Shown: one piece after another, positions 17,967 through 26,977 of the stretch
Position numbering within the stretch: the first letter of the stretch is position 1
How the letters are laid out: every line of letters starts with the position of its first letter
NCBI RefSeq assembly: GCF_003268655.1
Contig: NZ_CP029642.1
Location: 2,976,001 to 3,040,000 of the forward strand
Direction: 5' to 3'
Length of the DNA stretch: 64,000 nucleotides
From: Arthrobacter dokdonellae
Lineage (GTDB): Bacteria > Actinomycetota > Actinomycetes > Actinomycetales > Micrococcaceae
Made by a program: the position numbers and the translations under genes
Notes under the pieces: model-generated
Seen by the model: only the letters and a program-made list of their open reading frames with translations
The model's database searches: none
Told to the model about the DNA's origin: nothing

Positions 17967-18533
17967 GTGACGACACATCCGAAGCGAGTCTGCATCGTCC
18001 GACTCACAGAGGATGCAGTGGCCGACCTTCACCGGCTCGGTAAGAAAGACCCTTACAAAGTCCGTACCGTCTTCAAGAAGATGCTGCTCCTGGAGCGGTC
18101 GCCAAACGCCGGCGAACCCCTGCTGGGCGCCTTGATAGGATTCCGCAAACTCGTTGTCGGTGACCGTCATTGGCGCATCGTCTGGCGGGTCACGGCAGAC
18201 ACCGATGGCAAACCCATCCTTGATATCTCCGAAGTTTGGGCCGTAGGCGTCCGATCCGACAGTGAGATCTACGAGGAACTCAAGGCCCGCGTGGCACGGA
18301 TAGGAGACGACCCCCGGCTACAACCGCTCAAGGACGTCATCGCCCAAATGGGACGTCTCTATGAATCCGTCGAGGCCGCCGCGGAACCCCCTCGAGAGAC
18401 CACTGTGCCCAACTGGCTCCAGACCGCACTCCACGACCAACTCAACCTTAGCCCGGACGAGATCGCCAAAATATCGGCACAGCAAGGACAAGAACTGCTG
18501 ATGAAATATTGGTCCAGCCGCCAGAAACCCTAG
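17967..18533 (+). CDS. RelE/ParE-family toxin with C-terminal extension
   Basis: From a GTG at 17967 the protein has 188 residues. The first ~95 follow the RelE/ParE toxin pattern (RLTEDAVADLHRLGKKDPYK, LLGALIGFRKLVVGDRHWRI, VWRVTADTDGKPILDISEVW). The last ~90 are a helical extension ending in LSPDEIAKISAQQGQELLMK. RelE-type toxins cleave mRNA at ribosomes, while ParE types poison gyrase; the sequence does not settle which. I see no intact antitoxin gene on either side, so this is either an orphan or uses a partner not recognised here. The start is inferred; the frame is open further upstream. Confidence 0.7.
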   Translation: MTTHPKRVCIVRLTEDAVADLHRLGKKDPYKVRTVFKKMLLLERSPNAGEPLLGALIGFRKLVVGDRHWRIVWRVTADTDGKPILDISEVWAVGVRSDSEIYEELKARVARIGDDPRLQPLKDVIAQMGRLYESVEAAAEPPRETTVPNWLQTALHDQLNLSPDEIAKISAQQGQELLMKYWSSRQKP

Positions 18534-18727
18534 ACCACAAGGCAACGGTCGCGGTGCGAACAGCGGCCAGGCCAAGACGACCGACAACTGCTCCCTGCCG
18601 TAAGCAAATCGCCAATCTAAACCAAAAAGTGTCAAAAGGTCGCCTTCAACCGGGGCGGACTTCCACTCTTTCAGCAGCGCAGACTTCGCCGTAAGATCAG
18701 CGTCGAGACGAGTCAGCGATTAGCCCA

Positions 18728-20437
18728 TCAGCCGCCGCTAGGAACCATCTCGACTTGTCGGGCACCGCCCAAAGGCGCGGCGGGCAATGTTGTCGATGCC
18801 TGGCCGTCAAACGCTTCTTTTCCTCCCAGCCACGTCTGGAAAATGCGAATGCTGCCTATGCGGCCGGCTTCCACTTCGAGGGGGTTCTCCTCCAAAATCA
18901 CCAGGTCCGCAAACTTGCCCGGTTCCAGTGATCCCACTTCGTGCTCCGAGAAGAGCTGCCAGGCCGCATGGCTGGTCTGTGCACGAATGGCGTCTTCAAC
19001 ACCGATCGCATGCTGAGGCCCGAGGATGCGGCCGCTGGCGGTTGCCCGGGTGACGGCAGTTTGCATGTTCAACAACGGGGATTCAGGCGTAACTGGAGGA
19101 TCATTGTGCAGTGAGAACTTCATGCCGGCGGCAACCGCGGCGCCAGCCGGCGTCCAGTCCTCGGCGCGGTCCCCGAATAATTCCACCAGCACGTCTCCGT
19201 AGTAATGGATGTGAGCGACGAAGAACGAAATGCTGACTCCCAGGCCGGCCGCACGGTGGACCTGTGCCGGTGTGATGGTTCCGCAATGTTCCATCCTCAG
19301 CCGCCCATCGGGGCGGGGGAATTCTGTTTGGATCTGCTCGAAGACGTCCAGGACCATGTCCACGGCGATGTCGCCGTGGACATGGCAGGCCATCTGCCAC
19401 CCCTTGGCGTAGTTGCGTCGGCAGACCTCCAGCAATTGCTCGCGGGTGTAGTTGGAACATCCACGATGGCCGCCTTCCAGGCCAATACTTCGCGTCGTTT
19501 CACTGTCCTTGTAGCCGAAGCTGGTCTCAATGTTGCCAATCCAGGGTGATCCGTCGGTCCACACCTTTACGCCGACCGGACGCAGCATGGCCGTTCCGGC
19601 ACCCACCACGGGGTCCTGCCCCGGCATGGGCGCCTCTTCCCGCGCCCCCGACATTTCGTAGGTTCGGATCCGCACCGGGGAATCGTGGTCGGTCATGAAT
19701 GCCTGCACCAGTGGGTAGTTGTCGGGGTGGAAGGCCAGATCACCTGTGGTGGTCACCCCCGCGGCAGACGTCCTTTGTAGCTCATGGGCCAGAAACCCGT
19801 CGAAGGCGGTCGGACCTGCGGTGGCATTGGGCCCCATGAGGGTCATGCAGGCCGGGATCTCCTTTGCCTCGCCCGTGGGCCGGCCAACGCCGTCGCGCAG
19901 GTATTGCGATGCCCCGGGATTCGGGGTGTCCTCGTTGATGCCCAGCAACTCCATGGCTGCTGCATTGGCCCAGGAAGAATGTGCGGAATAGTGCATGACG
20001 GAGACCGGGACCACGGGGGAAAGCGTTGTCAGATAGCTGCCGCTGATCACCGGCAGTTCCGGCAGCAGGAGGGGGTCCCACCCAAAGGCAGCCACCCAGG
20101 CGTTTCCCCCAGCCTGCTCGGCGGCGTCAATGGCGCTGCGTAGGCGTTCCAGCACTTCTCCTGCCGTGCCGCACACGCTGGCCCTGATGTCGACCATGTC
20201 AGGACCGATGAAGTTCATCTCGGCCGTTGGGTGGCCGTGTGCCTCGATGAAACCTGGCAGAATGGTTTTGCCGAGCATGTCACGTATTTGCGTCTCCGGG
20301 CCCGCCGTTTCAAGCAGCGTGGCATTGCTTCCCACAGCTGCAACGAGACCGTCCGTCACGGCCAGCGCTTCAGCCGAGCTAAAGTCCTCGTCGACCGTGA
20401 GCACTGTGGCGTTGATGAAGATGACGTCTGGATACAT
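18728..20437 (-). CDS. Amidohydrolase, YtcJ/NfdA type (second copy)
   Basis: A full-length 569-residue amidohydrolase. HxH is in FIEAHGHP (His about residues 66 and 68); family motifs GVKVWTDGSPWIG, CHVHGDIAVDM, LRMEHCG and HNDPPVTPESPL follow in order; the chain ends in the usual EVGSLEPGKFADLVILEENP beta-sandwich strand. NfdA-like enzymes hydrolyse N-substituted formamides; other family members act on various amides. The gene lies 9 bp downstream of an MFS transporter and is the second gene of the operon, under the likely control of the ROK regulator at 22067. Confidence 0.9.
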   Translation of the reverse strand: MYPDVIFINATVLTVDEDFSSAEALAVTDGLVAAVGSNATLLETAGPETQIRDMLGKTILPGFIEAHGHPTAEMNFIGPDMVDIRASVCGTAGEVLERLRSAIDAAEQAGGNAWVAAFGWDPLLLPELPVISGSYLTTLSPVVPVSVMHYSAHSSWANAAAMELLGINEDTPNPGASQYLRDGVGRPTGEAKEIPACMTLMGPNATAGPTAFDGFLAHELQRTSAAGVTTTGDLAFHPDNYPLVQAFMTDHDSPVRIRTYEMSGAREEAPMPGQDPVVGAGTAMLRPVGVKVWTDGSPWIGNIETSFGYKDSETTRSIGLEGGHRGCSNYTREQLLEVCRRNYAKGWQMACHVHGDIAVDMVLDVFEQIQTEFPRPDGRLRMEHCGTITPAQVHRAAGLGVSISFFVAHIHYYGDVLVELFGDRAEDWTPAGAAVAAGMKFSLHNDPPVTPESPLLNMQTAVTRATASGRILGPQHAIGVEDAIRAQTSHAAWQLFSEHEVGSLEPGKFADLVILEENPLEVEAGRIGSIRIFQTWLGGKEAFDGQASTTLPAAPLGGARQVEMVPSGG

Positions 20438-20446
20438 GGAGGTCCC

Positions 20447-21916
20447 CTAAACGGTACGGCGTGGCTTGAGCATGAGCCCGATGACGACGGCGGCGGCAAC
20501 AAAGAACAGTGCCTGGACACCCAGGCCCATGCCATAGGCACGAGGCGTCAGGAGTCCGCCACCCGTGAAAATGCTCGAAATCGGTGCTGCCAGTGCGAAG
20601 CCGAGCCCGAATCCAAGCTGGCCCACGGCCGGCTTGACGGCCCCGACGGCGCCGAAGTTGCCGACGGGGGCGGATCCCATGATTATCGCGGTTTCCGGGT
20701 TTTGCATCCACATCACCGCGATGCCGATGATCAAAAGGCCAGCAGCCGGCAACAGGACGTTGTGGGCATCGTGCAGGAACAATTGCGTGCCCAGGCCGGC
20801 CGCACACAGCAGCAAGCCGGAGGAAAACATGAACCTGTTGCTCAGGTTGAATCGGCCTTGTGCTATGCCGGCGAGCACCGCGCCACAAATCATGCCAACA
20901 TACATGAGCGCAACAACGACGGAGACCACGGCGGCAGGCACGCCGGCAGGCAGTGCCATGGCCGGGTATTGCCCCAGCATTGACGCGTCAGCCCAGTTGA
21001 ACAGGACCCCGGCCAGGCATGCCGCGGTGAATGCCGGAATTTTAAAGAGTTGAACAGGGAACCCCGGGTCGGGGCAGTGCCGCTCCCACAGGACAAACAC
21101 GCCAAGAACAACGACGGCCACGGCCATTCCGCCCAAAACGATCGGGTCACCCCAACCCCGGACAGCCGCCTGGCCAATCGAGTACACAAGAGCAACCAAT
21201 CCGACGCCGGCCAACAGCACCCCCGGCCCATCAAACTTCCGAACCATTGCGGAACGGTTCTCCGGGAGCAGGAAGATGGCAGCGATGCAGAGCACAATGC
21301 ACAGCACCGCAGTGACTAGATACGTGGCTCGCCAGCCGAAGTGACCCTGCACGGTTCCGGAAACGGCTGTTGCGGCAACAATCAAGGCAGCACCAACACC
21401 AAAGAAAAGCCCGAAGGCCTTGGGCAGCTCGGACTTCTTGTACAACGTCGTCGTTATGGCAAGGCACATGGAAAAAGACATTGCCGTGGAGACGCCCATC
21501 AACACCCGGCTGAATCCGAGCATCAACGGATTGAGTGCAAAGGCACTAAGTATGGCGGCAACGCCCATGAGGAGAACTCCGAGGACCAGCACCTTCTTAC
21601 GTCCCCGCCGGTCCCCGACGATTCCGGCACCAAGGAGGCTGGCCGCCAACACAATCGTTCCCAAGCTCTTGAGAAATCCCGTTGCCGACGCGTCGAGGTG
21701 CATCGCCTTGGCAACTGCCGGCATGGCAACGGAGTTCAAAGCCGGGTCAACACCCTGGATCCCGGAGATAAAAGCGATGCAGATCATCGCCAGCAGCACC
21801 GGACGCTTCGATGCCAGCTGACGCCGGCTCCATTGCTGCTCCACTGGGGTATCAATGATCCTCAGCGGACCAACTTGCGAACCCACGCCTTGAGCGTTTT
21901 TGAACCTGGTTTCCAT
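20447..21916 (-). CDS. MFS transporter, 14-helix (DHA2-like)
   Basis: A 489-residue MFS permease with about 14 hydrophobic segments, as in the EmrB/QacA (DHA2) branch. GIVGDRRGRKKVLVLGVLLM is the conserved loop between helices 2 and 3. Start at 21916 with RBS GGAAGGAAA; the open frame upstream to 22006 lacks one. Family members are mostly drug exporters, but the linkage to an amidohydrolase and a ROK regulator suggests import or export of that enzyme's substrate or product. Confidence 0.85.
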   Translation of the reverse strand: METRFKNAQGVGSQVGPLRIIDTPVEQQWSRRQLASKRPVLLAMICIAFISGIQGVDPALNSVAMPAVAKAMHLDASATGFLKSLGTIVLAASLLGAGIVGDRRGRKKVLVLGVLLMGVAAILSAFALNPLMLGFSRVLMGVSTAMSFSMCLAITTTLYKKSELPKAFGLFFGVGAALIVAATAVSGTVQGHFGWRATYLVTAVLCIVLCIAAIFLLPENRSAMVRKFDGPGVLLAGVGLVALVYSIGQAAVRGWGDPIVLGGMAVAVVVLGVFVLWERHCPDPGFPVQLFKIPAFTAACLAGVLFNWADASMLGQYPAMALPAGVPAAVVSVVVALMYVGMICGAVLAGIAQGRFNLSNRFMFSSGLLLCAAGLGTQLFLHDAHNVLLPAAGLLIIGIAVMWMQNPETAIIMGSAPVGNFGAVGAVKPAVGQLGFGLGFALAAPISSIFTGGGLLTPRAYGMGLGVQALFFVAAAVVIGLMLKPRRTV

Positions 21917-22066
21917 CCAATTTCCTTCCGACCGTCCGCTGCCCCGTGGGACTGCGGACGTATACGAGGGATGCCCCGAGAATAGTTCGTGGGCTACCTC
22001 ACACACTTTATTCCATGCCGTGGATTATGTCACGCCCCAGGGGCCAGGAAATTTTTTAGCTCTGCT

Positions 22067-23380
22067 CTAGAGTATTTTTCCAGACAATCGCTTTGGGCGT
22101 GTAGCAGCGGCAGGATGCCTGATCAGCGCGTCCCTGGCGGCCAGAACGGCACCTCGCAAGGAGCCATCTTCATCGCCGGAACCAAATTTGATCCGCAGGC
22201 CCGACAGTGATGGAAGGGCACTCAGTGCATCAAGCTGAACTCGTGCCCCTGGTTCGAGGTATTCCTGCAAGCAGGCAAGGTAACCATCGACAACAAACTC
22301 GTCAGGATTTACGACGGCGGCGATCGTATCTATGGCGATGCCGAGCCAACGCCCCGCTTCTTTCAATGGTAGAAGATACCGCTGATCTTGCTCCTTCGCG
22401 CCCGAGAGAAGTTCATTGAGCATCGATTGGTGGGCGCTTCCCAACCGACTGAACGAATCTGTCTCCGGCAGCCCGGTGCAAACGCTATACAAGTGGGCCA
22501 GCCCGAGCCGGGTTTCTACACAGCCCCGTCGGCCGCACCAACATTTTGAACCCTCTGGATCAACCACCAGATGACCAAACTCCCCAGCCAGACCCGCGGC
22601 ACCGTGTTCGATCGCCGAGCGACTGTACAACCCACCGCTCAAGGCGTTCCGCCCCCCGAGGTAGGCCAGGTTGCGACCAGATAGGCTCCGTTTGCCCCCA
22701 TAAACCTGCGTCAGCATTGAATAGTTAGTTTCCCTATCCACCCCGACCAGTACCGGCACGACACGGGACGGTTTGCATCCCGGGTCCTGCGACAACGCAG
22801 TAAACATATGTTGGATCTCGCCGCGCAATGCAACGCGCGACCAGCCGTTCAAGATGGACCTGACTACTTCCCCGGAATCCCGATTGACGGCACCTGGAAC
22901 CGCCACTTCGACGGCCGCCACTGTCCGTCCCCGCCCATGAGACTGCATGAGGGCATCGGCAACGGCCCGGACAAGAAACGGCCGGTAGGAATCAAAGCCA
23001 AGCACAGAACCCGCTGGTACGGGGTATCTCGTGATGCTAACGACGACGCCGTCCAGTCCCCCGGTCGCAATCGAGATCTGCTCCCTGTCGCATAGGATTC
23101 CAACCACCGACCAATGGCTGGTGTCCATTTCTAAGAGGCTTGTAGGTCGGCCGATCGCGGGCCGAACCAGCTCAGAAGATTCAACAACCAGCCTGCGCGC
23201 CGTCAGCTCATGAACCAACGACGTTAGCGCCGTCACTCCCAACCCACAGTGTTCCGCTATCTCCGCACGCGAAAGTGCGCCAAAAGTGGACAAAGTTTGA
23301 AGGACCAACGACAAGTTGCTTTCACGCAGGTCCGTCACGGATCCGCCCTTGCGCACGGCGGGAAAGGAACTTGAACTCAC
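22067..23380 (-). CDS. ROK-family transcriptional regulator (NagC/XylR type)
   Basis: A protein of about 437 residues: an N-terminal winged helix (TLSTFGALSRAEIAEHCGLG, then VTALTSLVHELTARRLV) followed by a ROK sugar-kinase-like domain. The ROK zinc motif is present as CWCGRRGCVE. The kinase-type glycine loop is poorly kept, as expected for regulators. I prefer the GTG at 23380 (AAGG nine bases upstream); the frame is open to an ATG at 23554, whose extra residues look noncoding. It lies upstream of, and on the same strand as, the MFS and amidohydrolase genes. Confidence 0.82.
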   Translation of the reverse strand: MSSSSFPAVRKGGSVTDLRESNLSLVLQTLSTFGALSRAEIAEHCGLGVTALTSLVHELTARRLVVESSELVRPAIGRPTSLLEMDTSHWSVVGILCDREQISIATGGLDGVVVSITRYPVPAGSVLGFDSYRPFLVRAVADALMQSHGRGRTVAAVEVAVPGAVNRDSGEVVRSILNGWSRVALRGEIQHMFTALSQDPGCKPSRVVPVLVGVDRETNYSMLTQVYGGKRSLSGRNLAYLGGRNALSGGLYSRSAIEHGAAGLAGEFGHLVVDPEGSKCWCGRRGCVETRLGLAHLYSVCTGLPETDSFSRLGSAHQSMLNELLSGAKEQDQRYLLPLKEAGRWLGIAIDTIAAVVNPDEFVVDGYLACLQEYLEPGARVQLDALSALPSLSGLRIKFGSGDEDGSLRGAVLAARDALIRHPAAATRPKRLSGKIL

Positions 23381-23815
23381 AAAGTCGACCTTAGGCGTGG
23401 AACCCGCCGCGGACAAATCATTGCCCCACGATCTCGCGCCCGATTTTCGGGTTCGAAGCCAACTTTGCACTCGACCAATGTCACGTCCTCCATCACGTCC
23501 GTTAGGGTTAGGACAATGCCCGCAGGCCAGACCTCTAATTGGAACTCCCGGCACGTCCTCGCCCCCTGGCTCACACCGGGCATCAACTCAGGGTGCATAG
23601 CCAAGGGCTCCTGCAATTCAGACTCCAGTGCGTAGCCGGCCACGGTTGGCTCCCGCCATGACCACTGCCGCGTCCCCTGCGTGACACCGATTCCATTAGT
23701 CCACGCTGTGACCCATCTGTCGTTTCGACGAACACCCATAGCGGACGAAAGCCAATTGCCACTTATTCCTTCTGCCTCTCGTGGCCAGCATTGCGACGAG
23801 CTTGAACCCGTTCCC

Positions 23816-23994
23816 CAAAGAGCCACTCCCCCTTTACCCCCCTTTTCAAACAAAAACAATGGCTGTTCACCGCCAAGTCATCGTCTTTGAAAACGCCCAG
23901 AAATCCCTAAAATTCAGTGTTTTTGAGAGTCAACGCACACATCAACACCCAGGCGGTGACATTCTCTTGGCCGGTTCGAGTCCGGCCCGGGGCA
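23816..23994 (+). repeat. Direct repeat with tRNA 3' end (left copy, att-like)
   Basis: This ~180-bp block is closely similar to 35536-35718. Shared landmarks in order are ACTCCCCCTTTAC, TTTGAAA, TCCCTAAAATTCA, GTTTTTGAGAGTCAACG and a tRNA 3' end at 23970-23994 (T-stem GCCGG/CCGGC, loop TTCGAGT, acceptor strand CCGGGGC, discriminator A). No D arm or anticodon arm precedes it, so it is not a tRNA gene; it looks like the residual attachment half left by integration into a tRNA gene. Confidence 0.7.
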
Positions 23995-24039
23995 TCTGCC
24001 ATCGGAATGGAATGTTCGTCGTGGGCCACTTGGACCAGC

Positions 24040-24600
24040 TCCGGGCCCAGTAGGGGGGGCGAGCCGTTTCCTGGTGATGAAGAACTGGGCTGCGGTGACC
24101 AGGGTGAGGTGGCGGTGGAACCCGTTGATGGAGCGTCCTTCGAAGTGGTCCAGGCCGAGCGCGGTCTTTAGCTCCCGGTAGTCATGCTCGATCCGCCAGC
24201 GCGTCTTGGCGAGCCGGACGAGGGTTTTCAGGGGCGCGTCGGCGGGCAGGTCGCTGAACCAGTAATTGGTCGGTGCCGGCTCGTGCACGGGCCATTCGGC
24301 CAGCATCCACGCCTCGGGCAGGGACCGTCGTCTTGGAGCGGGATGTCGCGGTTGGCGGGGCGGATGCGGATGGCCAATACCGGGATTTCATGGCCGCGGT
24401 TCTGTTGCCGGGCCGAGTTTTGGTGACGTGGCACCAGGTCACCTGGTGCAGTTCTTTCCGTCCTGCCGCGACGGCCAGGGCCTTCAGGGACAGTGTCTCA
24501 TCGCGGCAGCGGGGCAGCCCGCGGGGCCCGCGGCCCGTGTATGCCGGGGACTCCAGGATCGCGGTGGCCAGATGTGCGGTGGCGGTGAAGGTCACCGCGA
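24040..24600 (-). pseudogene. Transposase remnant (DDE, IS701/IS4-like)
   Basis: Pieces of one transposase appear in two or three frames of the minus strand. The best-preserved run is AEWPVHEPAPTNYWFSDLP, then LVRLAKTRWRIEHDYRELKT (the conserved YREL region with the catalytic Glu) and GLDHFEGRSINGFHRHLTLV. Upstream parts (AHLATAILESPAYTGRGPRG) are shifted in frame, and the C-terminus is replaced by unrelated sequence beside the att-like repeat. At 24600 it abuts the phosphotriesterase remnant. Confidence 0.75.
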
Positions 24601-24604
24601 CCTG

Positions 24605-24751
24605 CGTTGCTCAGATAGAACGTCCGCGCGTACCAATCAATATTCACATGCCTGGGTGGCAGCGACGGGGGCACGAAGTCCTCGATATCGTTCTCGCGGA
24701 TTACTGCGTGAGCCCCGAGAAAGTTGCATTGGCCCACAGCGACCCCTCCGC
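24605..24751 (+). pseudogene. Phosphotriesterase-family protein, left fragment
   Basis: The frame reads INIHMPGWQRRGHEVLDIVL and ends VALAHSDPSA, the middle part of a phosphotriesterase/lactonase-type TIM barrel (metal His in INIH and AHSD). The 5' part was replaced by the transposase remnant at 24600; the 3' part continues in frame after the IS481-family element at 26554. The last 7 bases are the target duplication. Confidence 0.75.
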
Positions 24752-24800
24752 TGGCGCATAGCCCCAGATGGTAGCGAGGGTCTGCGTTGTTGGTGTGTAA

Positions 24801-24938
24801 TCTCGCTACATCGTGGACAGTGAATCTCACCTCTTCGTGGACACCGGGTCTCAATACTTTGTATGTCCTGTCTCACCACATCGTGAACACACGATCTCAT
24901 GACATCGGAGACACGCTGTCTCACCACATCGGAGACAC
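24801..24938 (+). repeat. Six subterminal 24-bp-period repeats in the IS left end
   Basis: Units starting at 24801, 24825, 24849, 24871, 24895 and 24919 share TCTCaccACaTCGtgGACAC (lower case variable). Spacing is 24 bp with one step of 22. The first three are mirrored in the right terminal repeat; units 4-6 exist only on the left, between the terminal repeat and the transposase start. They are probably transposase-binding sites and may also regulate the transposase promoter. Confidence 0.75.
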
Positions 24939-24971
24939 TTTTACCGACGGGTTGGCGGTGATAGTCATTGG

Positions 24972-26402
24972 ATGACTAACTCTCTTTCACCCCAAACTCG
25001 CGCCGCGATCATCAACTACGATCCGACCCAGCCTCATGCACTGTCAGTCATGGAGTTTTGCCGTTCGGTCAAGATTTCGCGTAGCGTTTTCTATAAGATC
25101 CGCGGCCGGGCTGTCCATGAATCCACGGCGGCCCTTCACCCCCGCTCCCGTGCACCAAAGACTCCGGCTCGCAAATATGGCCCCGCGGTTGTCAACGAGT
25201 TAGTGAAGATCCGCAAGCAACTCAAGGCCGATGGTTGGGATTACGGCCCACGCTCAATTTATTACGAAGCTAGCCAGCAAGAGAAGTTCCCCGGCGGGAA
25301 GGTTCCCTCGGTCGCGACGATAGCCCGCCTGCTATCCAGCGTCGGCCACGTTGACGCAGCCCCCAGAAAGCGCCCGAAATCCTCGTACATCCCGTTCGTG
25401 CGCGCCACCGTGATGTCGTTGTGGCAACTCGATGCTTTCGAGTACCGACTCGCCGGCGGACAGATCGTCACCGTGTACCAGCTGCTCGATGACGCTTCCC
25501 GCTTTGATGTGGGCACAGCAGCGTATTCCCGTTCCGAGAACAGTGCCGATGCCAAGGACGTCCTCGAACGAGCCATCACTGCCTACGGTCCGCCCAGGGA
25601 AGTGCTTTCCGATAACTCTTTGGCATTCAATCAGCTGCGGGCCGGACGGATTGGTTCCGTGGAGATCTTCCTCGCCTCCAAAGGCACCATGCCCATCAGC
25701 GGGCTGCCGGGCAAACCCACCACGCAGGGGAAGAACGAGCGCTCCCACCAAACCCTGCTGCGGTTCCTCGATGCGCATCAGCCAGCTACGCTCGAGCAGC
25801 TCCAGGGCAGGATTCACCGGTTTCGGGACCACTACAACAACCGCCGTCCGCACCAATCCCTGGACCATGCGACACCGCGCACGGCGTGGGATCTGCTGGA
25901 ACATACACCGGCAACGGAGCCGATTCCTTTATCGGTCCTGGAAGCGAAAGCGTCGCACTACTCACAGGTCCGCGCCCGCCGTCAGGGAGACCTCGATCGG
26001 GCGACCCTGACGATCTCCAAGACCGGGGCCATTCTGCCCGACGACAACGCCCAGGATAAGGCCGCGGACCAGTCGCTGGTGGAGATCACCCGCGCGAACC
26101 GGCAGGTCTATTACCAAGGCTTCCACGTCTCTTTGCCCATGACCTACGCGGGCCGCCTGTTTTACCGGACCATCACCGACGACTCGTTCCTGCTCACCGA
26201 TCCAGTCACCGGTGAGATCGTGTTCTCTTTCCCGCTGCCGATGGTTGCCCTGAACGTTCGGGGCCGCTATGTTGCTTCGTATTCCGTTCTAGGCGTTCAG
26301 GCGGCGTACTCGACAAAACAGTGGGACCGGAAGCGAGAGCACTACGCGGAGCAATTCGCTCACCGCCAAGAAGAACAGCCCGACGTGATGGCCACGCGAT
26401 AG
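24972..26402 (+). CDS. IS481-family transposase
   Basis: A 476-residue transposase: N-terminal HTH region (HALSVMEFCRSVKISRSVFY), then an integrase (rve) core with the DDE residues visible as WQLDAFEYRL, VLSDNSLAF and KNERSHQTLLRFLD, and the rve tail HYNNRRPHQSLDHATPRTAW. The last ~140 residues are a beta-rich extension seen in long members of the family. It appears intact and is the only gene of the element. Confidence 0.92.
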   Translation: MTNSLSPQTRAAIINYDPTQPHALSVMEFCRSVKISRSVFYKIRGRAVHESTAALHPRSRAPKTPARKYGPAVVNELVKIRKQLKADGWDYGPRSIYYEASQQEKFPGGKVPSVATIARLLSSVGHVDAAPRKRPKSSYIPFVRATVMSLWQLDAFEYRLAGGQIVTVYQLLDDASRFDVGTAAYSRSENSADAKDVLERAITAYGPPREVLSDNSLAFNQLRAGRIGSVEIFLASKGTMPISGLPGKPTTQGKNERSHQTLLRFLDAHQPATLEQLQGRIHRFRDHYNNRRPHQSLDHATPRTAWDLLEHTPATEPIPLSVLEAKASHYSQVRARRQGDLDRATLTISKTGAILPDDNAQDKAADQSLVEITRANRQVYYQGFHVSLPMTYAGRLFYRTITDDSFLLTDPVTGEIVFSFPLPMVALNVRGRYVASYSVLGVQAAYSTKQWDRKREHYAEQFAHRQEEQPDVMATR

Positions 26403-26553
26403 CCACTCACAGCTACCGGCCCGCCAGTGCCGGTAGCTGTGTACAAAGTATTGAGACCCGGTGTCCACGAAGAGGTGAGATTCACTGTCCACGATGTAGC
26501 GAGATTACACACCAACTAGCCAGACGATCACTACCATCTGGGGCTATGCGCCA

Positions 26554-26906
26554 CCTCCGCCACGGACATTGACTATCAGCTTTCACTTCTGGATAGAGGT
26601 GTTTTTCTGGAGTTCGATATGATCGGCCTCGACATCAGCTTCCCTGGCGAAGGTGCTTCCCCTGGTGTCGCTGGGACGCTCACGGCCCTCTGCGGGCTTA
26701 TTGACGCCGGCTATGAGGAGCAGCTATTGCTATCGCATGACCTGTTCCTGAAGCAAATGTGGAGAGCCAACGGCGGAAATGGGCTAAGTTTCGTTCCCGC
26801 GATCTTCTCGGATCTCCTCCGTGCACGCGGAGTATCCGACGAGACCGTCAGTCTTCTAACCTCGCGGAATCCCGCGCGATGGCTTGCGGGATCCCAAAAA
26901 CTATAG
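26554..26906 (+). pseudogene. Phosphotriesterase-family protein, right fragment
   Basis: Continues the fragment at 24605-24751 in the same reading frame after the IS: TDIDYQLSLLDRGVFLEFDM, then LLLSHDLFLKQMW with the conserved metal-ligand Asp, and a stop at 26906. It encodes the C-terminal ~115 residues of a phosphotriesterase/lactonase-like barrel. An internal ATG at 26619 could start a short peptide but not an enzyme. Confidence 0.8.
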
Positions 26907-26977
26907 GTCCCATCCGGGTTACCCATGGTGACACAACCAGCGCCACCGTGGCTGCTTCCAACGAAAGTGAAATGTGA

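Larger units (their letters stand above)
24752..26553 (+). mobile_element. IS481-family insertion sequence, complete
   Basis: An 1802-bp element. It is flanked by a 7-bp direct duplication CCTCCGC (24745-24751 and 26554-26560), ends in TG...CA, and has very long terminal inverted repeats: a perfect outer 23 bp (24752-24774 with 26531-26553) and a perfect inner 75 bp (24789-24863 with 26442-26516), with ~14 bp of mismatch between. One transposase gene (24972-26402) fills the centre. Removing it and one duplication copy joins the two phosphotriesterase fragments in frame, which confirms the boundaries. Confidence 0.92.

Noticed and set aside
23377..23859. 160-codon minus-strand frame upstream of the ROK regulator
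   Set aside because: It overlaps the 5' end region of the ROK gene and the att-like repeat. A short stretch (EFQLEVWPAGIVLTLTDV) looks coding, but there is no start signal or family match that I recognise.
23970..23994. A tRNA gene (and the same at 35694-35718)
   Set aside because: Only the T-arm and the 3' acceptor strand are present. No D arm, anticodon arm or 5' acceptor strand can be paired upstream.
24801..24938. CRISPR-like array of short repeats
   Set aside because: The units are contiguous without unique spacers, share only partial identity, and half of them belong to the terminal inverted repeat of the IS.
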